A DNA stretch of 64,000 bases, from NCBI GenBank assembly GCA_963854835.1, contig OY978525.1, positions 24,141,253 to 24,205,252 of the forward strand, in the 5' to 3' direction. Origin of the DNA: Megamerina dolium (Eukaryota; Arthropoda; Insecta; Diptera; Megamerinidae). This document shows, piece after piece, positions 1-35,768 of the stretch. The translations under genes were made by a program, and so were the position numbers. The notes under the pieces were generated by a model that was given only the letters and a program-made list of their open reading frames with translations, did no database searches and was not told the origin of the DNA. Position 1 is the stretch's first letter. Each line of letters opens with the position of its first letter.

Positions 1-1854
1 AAGTACTGGATAGGACGGTGATAGAATAACAAAAATGAATAATAATAAATAAATGAAACTTGAAAGAAATGTCCGAGTAGAAAAGTAAATTTAAAATCAA
101 TTTGAATACTACAAGTAGTTTCGCTTCCAATCGCTCAAAAACCTTTTTGACAGAAAGTCGTCGTAGACTTCACTTACAATTTATTTGTGAATAGGTCTGA
201 AGTATGTACGTTGCCATATTGTTCTAATTATTAAAATTCAAAATGGCAATAATTGCCATTCCAAAATGATTGAAAATTTTCAAACTAATTCAATCACTTC
301 AAGTTAAATCATAATTGTATTTAAATTTTATTCCTACAAATCAATTAATGATTTACATTTTTCAGAAGCGATCACAGCTGAATTTGAATTGAACATTTTG
401 TTTAATCAATCACTTAATGATATTATATTTTTTAAATTGTAATTACAACTGAATTAAATTTGAACAATATCACTATGTAATATTTTCGAAATAATTGTCG
501 TTTAAATCTTTTAGGTATTTTATGCTTTTGTGGTTCTCGTTGTTGCTGTTTCTTTACTGCCAAATTTTACATTGAACTTTACTTTTGCCTTCTCATTTCA
601 AACTGTATTTACGTCGACTCAGGAAAAAATTCAGTTCTAAACTAAAATCACAGTAGAAAAAGGATAGCTTGGCGATGGAATTTTTGGCTGTGATCTTTCA
701 TTTATTTTCCGCAAGCTTTCATGATATGGATTTTTGGTGCTTACGCATACTCAACCAAATTAAACACCTAGCCGTTAGACAGTGTCTCACAAGTGCTTCC
801 CAAGAATGGACGGGTCTATGTCCCGGAAGCACTCGACCACGTGGTCGACCAAGGTCCATTCAACATAGTAGCATACGGAAGTGCTTTGTAAGGGAAAAAA
901 ACAAAGCCTTTCCGTATTCTTGTTACTACAACAACAACAGCAGTGTCTAACCAGGCCAGTAAGGCTAGTTGGAAATCTCAACCGCTGTCAGTATTTGGTC
1001 CTCCTAACGGAAATAAATTATAATAAATAAATATAAAAAATTACCGTAAGTAAAATATTACTCGCTTTTGTCCAAAGTCCTGGAACTAAATTGGCGTAAT
1101 ATGATTTTTAATAATATATTGTAGATACATATAACACCCAAGATTCTGCAACAAGTCAAATTCAATATTGTTGGGGGTCTTTAATGTTATTCTCAATTAT
1201 ATTTTCTTCTTCTTGTTCTGTATCGTAATACAGAGCATTTTGATTGTAGTCTTACTTAGAGTTATGTGTTTTTGCCTATTATAATGTCACAAGGCGTAAA
1301 ATGGGACGTACACATCAAGGCAATTTTAGGAAGTTTCTCCTCGGAAATGTTGCATGCCGCTAGCAATTTCTTACTAAGTGACGGGCACTACACAATTCTT
1401 ACCTCATTAGCCTTGCATAAATGATTGCTGCCAGCATAATTAAGACTTGCAGTTTATTTCTTTCCTTTATCAGTTTTAATTGTAATTATTTTGTATATAA
1501 ATGTTACCTTTTAACTTGAAATAAATATTAAAGTTAAATTTCAATATTTAGGGATTTTATTTAAGAAAGGTATGGTAGCACGAATTTCACAAAAAAAAGC
1601 ACGTTTCCCTTATAAGTAGTTGTAATGATCGATTAAAATAGAGAATGGAGTTACCTGTGTATCGTGTTAATAAGTACTATTTGTAGACATATTTTCTCTG
1701 TTGTTGCTATTTTTATATATCAAATACATTAATTCGGCATTGGTGTGATGTTTGGGTACACTGTCATATGCACATGTATAGCTTTTGGTATTTTTTACAA
1801 TTATAAATACTTTCCGCCTGTAATTTTAATATGCTTTTTTTTATAAATTTTTAG
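1..1854. other. Flanking or intron sequence left of the tetraspanin exons
   Basis: AT-rich DNA without a supportable coding exon. It is probably intron of the tetraspanin gene, because the first visible exon at 1855 starts after a splice acceptor and lacks the N-terminus and the start of the first membrane segment. The stretch 770-1010 is more GC-rich than its surroundings, contains the self-complementary cgaccacgtggtcg and ends in an A/T-rich tail. It could be an old repeat, but I could not place it in a family. Confidence 0.5.
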
Positions 1855-2893
1855 ATTACTGGCGTTGCTCAAATTCTATTGGGTACATCTTTATTATGGG
1901 GACATTCCGGTTATTATGGAATTGTACAAAATAAACTATGGGCACCTGCCGCCATAATACTATGCTTGGGACCGATCACACTCATCCTCTGTTGGATGGG
2001 GTGTCAAGCAACAAATTTGCGCAAGCGTTGCTTACTAGGAATGGTATGAGAGTGATGTTTAAAGTTATAATTTTTGTAAATACATTTCTGTGCTATGTGT
2101 TCGTGTATCTGAATTCTCTTTTTTTTCAGTTTACAACGCTTTTAGTTGCATGCATATGTATTCAATTCATCATTGCCGGTTGGTCACTGGCTATGCGTGA
2201 AAATTTACCAACATCTGTTGAAATGTTTATTGATGATTCATTTGTTGAATTTTTAGATAAATTTTCACGTACTAAAGTTGATAATTTGCATTTATGGAAT
2301 CGTATGCAATCGCAGGTAAATTGTGGCATTAAATTGATATATTTATTGAAGAGTGAAACTAAATAATATTATCTTTTATTTAGCTACAATGTTGTGGTGT
2401 AGATGGCCCATTAGATTATCGTCGCTTATCACTTCCATGGTCATGCTGTTCACGACCAGAGCATGCATATGAGACAGCTTGTGATACACATTATAAACGC
2501 GGTTGTTTAGCTGTTGTGTCTGAACAGATAAAAAATCGTCTACTACTTGCTTCATTAGGCTCAGCCATAATTGCCATTTTTCAGGTATATATACTATCTA
2601 CATATATACCGGTATTGAGTCTGTTTCAATGCTGCATATTTTTTTTTTTTCTTTTCTTGTAGAGTTTGGGCCTCTTTTGTGCAGTGCATTTAACCATATT
2701 ATTTGGTAAAGATGAAGATAGTCATCATCATCATCACAATAGTAAAAATTTGAGCCGAAAACGTAAACAGCAATTTCTTCCGTTATCGATCGAAGAGAAA
2801 CGGCATGATATGCCATCACCATTGAGTCTATCACCAACAGCACCGGGACGGCATTTAACTAAAAATGCTCCACCAACCAAAATACCGAAATGA
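1855..2893 (+). CDS. Tetraspanin family membrane protein (5' part missing)
   Basis: Four-pass membrane protein that organises plasma-membrane microdomains. Exons 1855-2043, 2130-2315, 2384-2584 and 2663-2893 (stop TGA), with gt/ag borders, all in phase 0, give 268 codons. In order: end of membrane segment 1 (ITGVAQILLGTSLLW), a short outer loop, segment 2 (AAIILCLGPITLILCW), a Cys-containing inner loop (GCQATNLRKRC), segment 3 (FTTLLVACICIQFIIAGW), a large outer loop with the diagnostic QCCGVDG and PWSCC motifs and two further Cys (six in all), segment 4 (LLLASLGSAIIAIF...LFCAVHLTILF) and a 60-residue polar tail with a His run. The CCG motif and six-Cys loop are the family signature. The start codon and most of segment 1 lie on exon(s) left of the window or were not recognised. 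I cannot name the orthologue. Confidence 0.9.
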
Positions 2894-5800
2894 CAGACGA
2901 TTAGTTTTTAAGTCTGCACCACAACAATACATACAATACATAATTACTAAATACATTCAAGCATAATAAGTATTACTAATTAATTATAATAATATAATTC
3001 TAGTCCAACAATCTCAGCAGCAGGAGCAACAGCAACCGCAGCAGAAGCGGCAGTTTGCAGTTTGCATGCAAATAGATGATGGCGCACACACACATAAATA
3101 TAATGGATGATGATGCTGGAAGAGAGCTGGTTGGTTTACAATGATGATCCTTAGATTCTAATTGAATAACTTTACATCGCTCGTATTGTATTGTAAACTC
3201 ATTAAGATGGAAAGAAGAAAAATGTGACCCTCAAATTGTTTCTTGTTCATATGCATACAGTGATGTGACAAATAATGAAAAGTACTAAAAAACCAACAAA
3301 ATTAATCGTATTTGTGTTTTTCATTCATTTATTGTCCCATTTAAAAGAAGAAGAGGGAGAGACACCTCTCGAAGGGGGGAAGTGTCAACAAAGTCATTGC
3401 ATATAAATCATTCTAAATACAAAAATTAATATGTTAATTAATGTAACCATGTGTATGCATAAATTCCAAATACTTAATAGCATGTGTTTGTTATCAATTT
3501 GTGACTACCAACATAGTTATGCACCTCATGCACAATATCTATTAATCAACCACTTTTGAAAGGTTTTAATGAAGAATAGTAAATAGATAGTAATATTGTT
3601 GAACACACACATACGTGCACACATATGTTGTTCAAGGCGCTCTCATGCCAATAAACAATCTCACTCAACGATCATCCTGCTGAAGAAATCACTTTACTCT
3701 TTTTATTTTTGCTCTGTGCAAAATTCATGTACCTAAGTATATCGACGTCGTTAGCTATAGCTAGCTGGCTTCTCTTTGTGTGTTTAATTCACATACGTAC
3801 ATACTTATGTGCGTATTTTTTGTTCTTTCTGTCGACGTCATGGTTTCAGCAGCAAATGTTATTGTTCTTTTTTCCTTTGAACGAAGTAGTAACGTGTGTG
3901 TGTTTGTGTTTAAAGTTGATGTGTAAAGCAAGTAACAAATCTATAAAATAAAACATAATAAATGTTTTTATTTTCATATTCTGCATGATTTAATTAATAG
4001 TACAATATTAATAATAAAACGTATTAGAATAGAAGACGTTGTTCACTGTTCAAGAAATAATTGTGCATTGATTGATCGGCATTGCCATGAGCAATAATAA
4101 CACAATGTAAGTTGTTTTTGGCAAATCGAAATCCAAGTGTGACTGACGCCACCGACTGACAAACAACACGTTTGGTGGGGGCTTTGTTTTATTAAATTCG
4201 CTAGAATATCGAACAAATGTTTAACAAAGTACACTTTGGCGGGAGGGGGTCGTCCCTTTTTCAATTTTATTATATGTATAATTTACTAGCGAGAAGCCTT
4301 CATAGCGCAAGACAACTCTAGCTCTTATCGTGGTCTGCTGGTTGACAGCTGTGCAGTTATAGAATAAACGATACACACAGAAAATATGCATATTAAATTT
4401 ATTAAATCAGTGTGATGCATTTCTAATATTGCATGTAGGTACTGTATTAATATTACATTGTTTTAATTACATGCACTGGCATTAACAAAATCAACAGAAA
4501 AACATTTGCTAATTAAATATTGTAGTATTTTATTTCTTCACTATTTTATGCGGCACTACTTGGCAGCAGTACGTACACTCAATTTCTTCTTATCAAGCAA
4601 AGGCCGCATGTGCGGTTATCGAGTAATCCATATATTGGTACTACTGACTAGCTGTCTGTCTAGCTTAATAATTTCCGGTTTCGAACATTCCCCATATGTT
4701 TAGTTAAATGTATGCTGCACTATCGTCTGATAAGTAGGTGTATTTATCGAGAATGTGTTAAAATAATTACTTGTTTGCCTATCGCAATCAGCTGATTTCT
4801 GCTGGAGTTCTTTCAAATTCCACCCTATGCAATGTGTTTGTGTATTGTGTGTGCAATGCCTTACAGAATGGAGGGAGTTTTTTTTTTTGTTCATTTACAA
4901 GCAAGAATGGAAAAAATGTACCTATTACTCGTATGTGTGATTTGTGTTGTCGTATTGAATATATTTTATTTTGCATATATCTAGTATGTAGGTATTTTTC
5001 ATGAAATTCTTATGGAGAGAAATTATTGTTTCAGTTTAATAAATTTTGTGTATAAGTATGTATAATAGAGAAAAAGGAATAAAATCTCAAATGAAAATTT
5101 CGTTTGTTTTTGTTCAATCGACTATACATATTTCCATACTTGTCGATATTTGCGATTGCGATTGCGATGGAATTATGGTTGAACGCACATAACCTCAATT
5201 TATATTGTACTACATTTTAACTGGAATATGCAAAAATTTTAGTAATTTAGTTATATGTATTTGAAAATTACAAAGTATATTCAAATTTCTGACAATGTGA
5301 TTAGTGATGTTTTCCTATGCGCAGAGGATTATGGTATAGACAGCTCTCCAGCTATCTCCTCCATATGCGGAATGTCATTTGTATGTACATATGTATGTAG
5401 GTACGATCAAATATGAAATGGTTTTTTATTATATTTTTCTTAAACACATTTAAATTTTTGAAAAATGTTCACAATCCGTGTAGCAGGTGTGGCTAATTAG
5501 AGTAAATCTTGTTGTTAATTAACAACATACGGTGTCAAAGCACTGGCGAAAAATGCTCAATTTTATTTATGGAAAAATAAAGAAAACATATGTATTTATA
5601 TATTAAATATCTAGTAAATATGTACATATGTTTGTATGCGTGACGTGCGCGCGTTCACATATTCGTACACATTCAAAAGATAATGCTAATTTCTAGTGTA
5701 TGAGTATCGGCACGAATAAATTTTCTTCCTCCGAAAAATATTGAACGACTGAGCACATACACATGTACCATGTATACATACAACATACATTTCATTCATT

Positions 5801-6416
5801 TTATTATTGTATTATTATCATTATTATTTTATTATTATTATTTTAACACTTTCGAGGGATAAATAGAGTTAATTACTACAAACAACCAAGTGCACACACA
5901 GTAAATTTCAAGAAATCAAGACATAATAAATGCTGATATATTGCTGGTGCTGCTGCTGCTGATGATGATGATGATGACGACAACGACGACAACACTAACA
6001 ACGACAACAATGCTAAATGTAGAATAAGAAAAATTGAAATGAATGTAAAACACAGAAACCGTCAATATTTGTACTCTAAATTATATACAGTAGAAAACTA
6101 TTTCATATTACTCATGCGCTTCTCCAATATATCAGTTTTCTGTTAGACACACAATTGATAAGTGCCTCAATGTTTTAAACAAATAGCAAAACGATAATAT
6201 GTATTAAGTTTAGAAAGAGTTTTGCATAAATTGTGTTCGAATTGAATTGAAATGTTCTATTATTGGGTGAAATATCCTTTTTCTCAAGTAAAAACAACAA
6301 GTCGAACTAACTAACTTAGCAGAATTAGCAGAACAAGCAAGCAAACAAGCAAGCCAGTGAGCCAGCAAACTAGCCAGCCAGTCAGCTCGAAAGCAAATAA
6401 GCAATCAGTATATACC

Positions 6417-6450
6417 AACATACATACATACATACATCCATCCATCCATA
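6417..6450. repeat. CATA/CATC microsatellite
   Basis: Tetranucleotide tract of catacata units turning into catccatc units. Simple repeat in the intergenic region. Confidence 0.85.
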
Positions 6451-7702
6451 TATTGTATTATATATACATACATAGTAGAATACGCATACATATGTCCATA
6501 GGTATAGTAAGTATTTTTTTTTCCCTCATATATATTGTATATATTATATACATATAAATATACAGTATATATGCTTGTATACATAATATGCATGTATGCA
6601 TGTATGTGAATAGTACGATATGCAATTTTTACTAGTTTCAAATTTGTATTTTTTTGTTTGTTTGTTTGTTTATTGTTTTCAATTATATAAGCTACAAACA
6701 AAATTGCAAGTTTTTTTGGAAGAAAGTAAGTATGTTTAATGTATTTTTTTATTTAAATGAGTGTATTATGGTGAATATGATTGAGAGTGCAAAAAACGGG
6801 AAAAAGAGCGAAAAATATGCATGCTATCAAGCAGATCATTTATAAAAATGCTAGTTTGCACTAGTATATACCGAGAGGGTGTTGAAATTGTGCTTACATA
6901 GTCATATGGCGCACACTAGCAAAATTGAAATACTGCATACATTGACATTTAGCATTCAATTCAATTCAATTCAATACTATATCCCTTCATTATTGTGTGT
7001 TACTATTTTTGTTATTTTTATTTTCGTTTTGTTTTGATTTTTGCTGTTCTATTCTATATAAATATCTATACGCAGTAATTTTTGTGATTTTTATTGTACA
7101 CATTCACTACAATCGTATCGTATATTTATTAATGTATTGAAATGCATGTATGTATGTACATGTGCATGTATTTCTTTTATAAATTAACTATCATAATTTT
7201 GCGCCATTTTAACGAAACTTCGATTTTATTGTTTTTTTTTTGTGTTTTTTTTATGTATGAAGTTGTAAAAATTTTGAAATATAAGTAAATATGTATGAGG
7301 TGAAAAATAATATATGATTTTAGAAAGAATTCTTTAATGAGTCTTTCATGCTCGTTTCGTTCGTGTTTTTTAAGGGATTGTAAGTTGAATAGCCTAGAGA
7401 CATGAAATCATATGATGCTTGAAGGCCAGTGCACTGGTCTACTTCTTTCTGATAATGTTGACGTTGTTTTTGGGAACACGAAGTTGACGCCATTGACGGT
7501 GACAGCTCGATTTTCATACCAAATAGCATATTTTTGGGCTGCATCGGTAGTTAATGAGTCCAAATGCGACAATTCGGCTTAATTACAAAACCTCCAAGCC
7601 AGAAGTGAAAAGTGAGGAATTTGACAGTTAAACAGTGGATCGATTTCTAACTCTTTAAGTGCTCAATTACAACACTGAAATTAAAATCAATCTTGAATCT
7701 GT

Positions 7703-8005
7703 TTAAATTTTTGGATAAATTAAATCTTGTAGGTATATAGATGCCCTTAGTCTAATTGTGTGCCTGACGGTAAAACCTTTTAGAACTCTGATTGTTTTTC
7801 TAATAACCATCCTGTTGTATTTTAAAAGTTGCTTAATTCGACATAAGCTCCATTTCGGACGAGTTATCCTACTGGTTAGACAGTTTGCGGTATGTCGCCA
7901 GCGTGGGTTAGCAATATTGATGATGTACCTATCTATCAACAATTTAAAGTTGGCAACGGCACTTCGGCTGTAGTGGTAACATTGTGCCCTATCCGACCAA
8001 TTTAA
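7703..8005 (-). pseudogene. Decayed non-LTR retrotransposon C-terminal fragment
   Basis: On the minus strand an open frame of about 100 codons contains RWRHTANCLTSRITRPKW followed by LLKYNRMVIRKTIRVLKGFT. Spacing and residue pattern (RW...C..SR...W, then R..LL...R..IR...GVLTGH in active elements) recall the region after the reverse transcriptase in R1/LOA/I-like LINEs, which reads on to ...GH....HA.RL. Here the downstream part is out of frame or lost. The match is from memory and weak; a chance ORF is possible. Confidence 0.35.
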
Positions 8006-10097
8006 CCGTTCTTCAATTACGCTCAATATGTACTATATATACATTTAAAAAAATGTACTTAAATACATACCTGTAGGAATTGACACACTTTTGTTGTAAA
8101 TACTAAATGCATTAGGTTTTTTTTTTTCGTATAAACACTGATTCATGAAAATTCTTTACGAAATTTATTATTAGCGAAATTCACTTAAATGCTGTATTTA
8201 TTTATGTCCTGTTGTTGAAATATTTCAGCAATTTCTTAATATCAATATGATATTCTGATCTAATTGATAAATTAGTAAAAAGATATAATAATCTATCGAA
8301 ATCGACCATAAATATCATATATTTGAATTCAATTGAATTTAACTGATCTTCATTACATTTATATATTTTCTTAAATCGATATTGCATTGAAATAAGTAAC
8401 TACATTAACTGATTATTACGCTTATAAACATATTCAGTATTGTGTAGTGGTTTATAAGGACGCTAGCAACCAATTTTATGTAAATAGTTAGCTGAACTAT
8501 TTTACTAACTTTTTGGCAGGTAATTTTTTATAGGAAGGGTTTAGCTATTCTACTATAACCTGTCATAGTAAACTTCTATTGGTCTTTCTATTTCATCTTT
8601 ATATTTTCTCCAGTAATCAGATTTCCACCTGTTTTCAGCATACGAAATTCAATTTTTACAATATTGTGAACATTTTCGAATATCGTCCGCTTCAAAAGAC
8701 TGCATATAAAAATGATACGTGTCAATTTGACTTATAACAGATGGTGGATTAAGGATTGTGGTCTTAGAAAGCCAAAAATTCTATTAAACTTTAAGGGTTT
8801 CACATTCTCTCTGGGATCGGGTAGAAAACCGATATTTATATTACTAGTGTGTGGTGTTGAGTATTGCCATAAATTCTGTTCTGAGGTCCGTCTTCCACAT
8901 TGTCGTCCATCAATTTTGTAGTCAGTAGTATTTTTAAATGATTATATCTTGTGTTCTGTAATCACATATGCAATTCTTCAACAAATTATTTTTCTTTATT
9001 TCTCAAGTTAATTTAATTATTTTTAAATAGATTTAGTTTTCAAAATATTGTTCAGCTTGTGACTCTATGCTTGTGACTACAAGATCACTGTTCTAAAAAC
9101 GTCATTGCTCGTTATTTAGTTGTTTTGGAAGATATATTTTCATCTAGAAGTGTCCAATTGCACTCTTCGTTATTTCGTCATCCGAAAAATGGTTTGTGGA
9201 TGAACTATACATTATCTTGTTGATCAACAATTTTTAAAAATCATTAATCTAATCGAAAATGAAGAAACTATAGTCTGTTTAAGCAACAGGATAATATGAG
9301 TTTGTCAAATGTACAATCACCAATGGTTTATTTAATCGGCTCATATTATTATTTTATTACTGATTTGAAATCATTTCGTTTATAAAGCAAATCTGTCATT
9401 AGCACTAAGTTCTTCATACCCAAATTAGGTACAAATGTCATGTATCCCGTCACGCGGTAAATTTAGTATGTTGAAAAAATTGAGTAGATAATGATTTCGC
9501 ACGCTTTTTTCCACGCACAACAATAAATTAACTTTTTAGAATAATCATTAAAAGAAAATAAAGTGTTTTTATTGTTGTTTGTTTTTGAATAAAATGTGTT
9601 ACACATGTTTTGTATATTTTTTTGGTAATTCCAGTTTCGTTTTTATTATTATTTTTTATTTTTATTTTCACTGGCATCATGTGACCAACCTTATCTGGTA
9701 GTATGTCGCGTTGGCTGCAAATATCACATGCCTATATTTTGTTTTCTTAAATATATGTTTTTATGCTCCCATTATTGGAGGCATCTGCTATTTTTGTTAT
9801 TATTCATTTTATAATTCCGTTTTGTCGTTGTTTTGATTGTTCTTTTATGACAAATCTATATCAGACTTTTAATGTGGTCAATAATCTGCATATTCGCATG
9901 AAATTTTCAGTATGATATCATTTACGTAGCTATGTAGATATATATTTATCTAGTTGCTATGCATGCATGTGATAATCGATCATATTGTATTATCACAATT
10001 TAATGTGAATGACATATTAATGATATGAAATTAAACTATCCGATATGGAATGCTACAATTTTATTTTATTTTTTAACACTTTAGGCAACGTCCCAAA

Positions 10098-32146
<22,049 letters not shown>

Positions 32147-33440
32147 GAACAAAGTTTTTTGTAAAATTTTGTAATTCTATCGTATTAGAGAGAACAAACA
32201 AAAAAAAAAAACGAAAAACGCAAAGCAACCTTCAAAATCAATCAATTTTTAAGTGAAAAACAAAAAAATAAGAGAGAGATAAAACCAAAACCAAAATAAA
32301 ATAATAAGAGAGAAGCTTCGTTTTAAATTTTTAAAATTTAAAATTAATAATAAAAGTAATAATATAAATTATAATAATAACAATTATAATAGTAATAATA
32401 ATAACAATATTAATAAAAATAATGTTAAAAATAATAATAATAATAAATATTTACAAAGTCCAAAAAAACAACAATTTTTGTTTAAGTAAAGTTTTTCTGA
32501 AATTCGGGGCTGAGGGGAAAAGAAATTCATTATTCTGACGTTTAGTTCAAGAATTCACTTCAATGATATGCATTGTCCGATTCACCATTTTGTGTTATAA
32601 AGTCATTTTCATATTAACCCTTTCATAGCATCCATGATCCGTATTGAGGAAAAAGTCGACTAAGCGATTTATGTAAATCTTCTATCACTAAGGTAGTTGA
32701 AATTCTAGAAAAGATGGTAATCCCTTGCTGGTAGATTGAGATGGATTAATACAAATTTCCCAATCAAACTCATGGATATTCTAGCCAGTGACGTGTTTGA
32801 TATGGCGTTGTCACTGGTTGATTCTAGTCAATCATCAGCTTCATAGCTTCAAATGGTTATATTAAAGGTCCGATTTTAATGTTTGGCCAATTGGAAGTAG
32901 CTCATAGTAGATGATTCATTTTCAACCCCAACAAAAATGCACAAAAAACAAATTTGCGGGCCGTTGGTTCTGGTTCAGTCATCGTTTGAGCCACTTCACC
33001 GCGTTTTGACCACGATAGTTTTCGCAGTCACCTCCTGTTTAAGAAATTAGTCGCTTTCTTTCCACTTGTCCAAGCAATCATGGATGGAAATTTCATCCAT
33101 TATGTTTTTGTGTTGTTAATTTGTGTGGCTCCCAAATATCGAACAATTATTTTAAATTCAGTTTCAAGCAGATGATTTCAAATTTTTTTGTGGTATAGTT
33201 TTAGCTTCTATGTGATACCACTACAGCTAACATGCTGATCTACTTTGATTATTTCCACTATTTTATCGACATTTGGGCGAGACGCATTTTTAACATTGAC
33301 AAAAATCGGAATGGATTCAATGAAGGTTTTATGACCATTTTTGGGAGTTCATTTTTGGAAAAAAATCTCAATTTTGTTGGTGAGCCTATGTTGGTGAAAA
33401 AATGAGCAATTTCTACGCAGTTATAAGGTTTTTTTTTATA
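32147..33440. other. Kcc 3' UTR and intergenic DNA
   Basis: The first 350 bp after the Kcc stop are very A-rich with aataataat runs and several AATAAA words, so the 3' end probably falls here. Beyond about 32.5 kb I see no coding exon or clear element. Confidence 0.5.
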
Positions 33441-33737
33441 AATTTTCAGTTGTTTTTGCGTTCATTTCATATGACACTCTTCAGGAGTGAAGATAGAAAT
33501 TAAATATTCTTGGGAAAAATATTGGCAAAGTAAAATTAATGGGGTCCAATCCATGGGGTTGCATTACATCCTCATGTGGTACTTGGGGAGCAATGAAGTT
33601 ATATCTCAATTTTCATATATTTTTCGTTCTTTCTTTATGTCAGCCCTCTTAAAGGCCTTAAGAGGTGGAGGTAAAGGATACATATGATCGGGAAAAATAT
33701 CGGCGTGGTAAAATTAAAGGAGGGTCACAGTTACATT
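33440..33737. repeat. Foldback-family units, left of the hAT insertion
   Basis: Forward units with aaattaatggggtccaatcc, tcatttcatatgacactctt and ccctcttaaaggccttaaga, ending in aaattaaaggagggtcaca. The hAT element at 33738 interrupts this unit; the family sequence resumes at 35392 with cccataggcgattcc and ggggtcggccatatattgt. Confidence 0.65.
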
Positions 33738-35391
33738 CAGAGCTGTAAAGAATTGAATCATTACGGAATTCACTCACCCTTAATTCATTTAAAAGCTGCA
33801 TCAACGAGGCTGCACTCATTTGCTTCGAATTCATTAAAGAATGACAGACGAACCATTCATCATTCTCAAAAGCTTAAAATTATCACACTTTCCAATTCAG
33901 TAAAGAGTGGGAATTGAAAAATTTCAATCCCATTCTTCAAAGGCTTAAAAATATGATGAATTCATTCAATATTATAACTCTTTTGAACTCTGAAATACTG
34001 GAAATATGATATTATTTATTACCATGAAAAGCATAGCTCCTTTGGAACAAACCCCATGGTATTATTATGAAGGTAGAGCAATTACAAAAAATTCCTATTG
34101 GATGCGCGGTATAATGTCAGAAACTGGCGTCTTATAGTGTCAAGCTAGTGTGTTTTTTGTTCCCTTTTCAACTTCTTCTTCTTTTCCCATGTGTTTGTTG
34201 TTGTTTTATTTACTTTTTCTCCTTCTTTCATGAGAACTCTTTCCAATGGCTCTACCTTGTGTTATTATACCATGACAAAACCAATCAGCTGTTATTATTC
34301 ACATAAATAAATGAATTTTACGTTTTCAATAATAGATATTGGGAGCATATTGTCAGCGATTAGCTCGATCGTTGCATTTTGGAAATCACTTCAAAATTGA
34401 TTTTTTGTTTCTCCAGTCATGGCCTTTAAGTTCTTATACTCTTAAAATGCATTTGAATGCTTTAAACGCCATTGGAGTATGAAATTTGATGTAACTTGCA
34501 CAGTACCCTTCAGTTTTGTATTGCATATGCAACAAGGCACAAGAATTCCCCCTGATTTCTTGTAGTAGTCTGTTGAATCGAGCTGCTCAATTTATATACA
34601 AATTAATACAAATATGATACACCCACTATATATCAAAAAAATTTTTAGCGAACCTTTTCAATTACAGAAAAAAATATGCCATATAAAATGTCATAGTGTT
34701 TATCAAACCAAATATCGGATAGCTTTCCCATTCTTCAATGATGTGTTGACTTTGCGATGAAGAATTCTCATAATCATTTAAATTTTCACTTTCTTTGAAC
34801 ACATTTCTAAATTTATATAACAAGATTCACTTTGAAGAAATTCTCGTTTGAAAAGAAATTAACGGATCTTTATATATCTACGCATTATACATAAATATGA
34901 GTATATATACTTAGAATTCTTGAAGGAGGTTAAACTACCAGGAACCAACATGCTAGTCGTTACTTCTCAATTTATTAAAAAGATTACGTAAAAACAAACA
35001 AAAAAATTGTAATACGAAATAAAACTTTTATAAATTTTTGCATTTAATACTTTCTTTATATTTAATATAAGCCAAAACCCAACAACCATACAGATATTTT
35101 GTAAACAACAAAACGGGAAGAAGAAGAAAGGCTGTCAGTTTGCTACTGAATGGATATCGCCACTCCCATTCTCTTTAGGCTGCAGCCATCTGCGGCTGCA
35201 TTCATTAAAATTTCAATTCAGTGTGAATTCTTTAGCATTTTCAATTCATGAATTCAAAACGAATAAAACTCATTCATTTTTATCAGCCTAAAGATTTCAC
35301 ACACTGAATGCTAGAAAAAAAAGATTGCAGCTTTTCAAAATTTAAATAAAAGAATTAAAAGTGAAAATGAGTTCACACTTTTACAGCTCTG
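33738..35391. mobile_element. Non-autonomous hAT-type DNA transposon
   Basis: 1654 bp with terminal inverted repeats cagagctgtaaa, a hAT-like start (CAGNGNTG), and a perfect 8-bp target duplication gttacatt on each side (33730-33737 and 35392-35399). Both ends carry many subterminal attcatt/aattcat words in both orientations, as expected for hAT transposase-binding regions. No transposase frame was recognised inside, so it depends on a partner element. It sits inside a foldback-family repeat. Confidence 0.9.
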
Positions 35392-35399
35392 GTTACATT

Positions 35400-35475
35400 A
35401 TATTTCCCCATAGGCGATTCCTATGCATATTTGAGGGGTCGGCCATATATTGTACCTCACTATGGGCACCATTGG
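35400..35475. repeat. Foldback-family unit, right of the hAT insertion
   Basis: Continuation of the unit split by the hAT element: atatttccccataggcgatt, then ggggtcggccatatattgta and cctcactatgggcacc. SINE copy 2 follows directly. Confidence 0.6.
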
Positions 35476-35768
35476 GTGGGGGCCGTAGCTCAGCGGTTAT
35501 TGCGTTTGTCTTCTGAATTGTAGGTCGTGGGTTCAATATCCGGCTGAAGTACCACCTTAAAATCGAAAAGATTTTTCATTCGAACAGCACGCATCTATCA
35601 CAATTGGCATAGTGACATAGCTCAGAAAAAGTGATGTCACAAGGGTTCTGCCATTCGGAATAGGCTAATATAAGTAGGTCCCTTCTAATACTGCCAGAAG
35701 TATAATACGTACAATAGAACTGGAAGAGAAGCTCGGCCGAAAATGCCACATATTTTGTTTTCTAATTT
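35476..35768 (+). mobile_element. tRNA-derived SINE, copy 2
   Basis: Head ggggccgtagctcagcggtt with A box, then B box gggttcaatatcc. The body has the family words aaaatcgaaaagattttt, gtgatgtcacaagggttctg, aagtaggtcccttctaatac and agaagctcggccg. It is diverged and internally shortened around position 35600 compared with copies 1 and 5. Confidence 0.8.

Larger units (their letters stand above)
2894..10084. other. Intergenic region between the tetraspanin and Kcc genes
   Basis: No coding exon recognised. The first part is probably the tetraspanin 3' UTR; an AATAAA at 3650-3655 is a possible poly(A) signal. The rest is AT-rich with scattered microsatellites (a GAT run near 5963, CATA repeats near 6420) and a decayed LINE scrap at about 7700-8000. 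An untranslated first exon of Kcc should lie here or further left, because the Kcc exon at 10085 begins right after a splice acceptor, but I could not locate it. Confidence 0.5.

Noticed and set aside
7320..7544. Minus-strand ORF resembling a transposase fragment
   Set aside because: No catalytic or DNA-binding motif could be matched and no inverted repeats were found around it.
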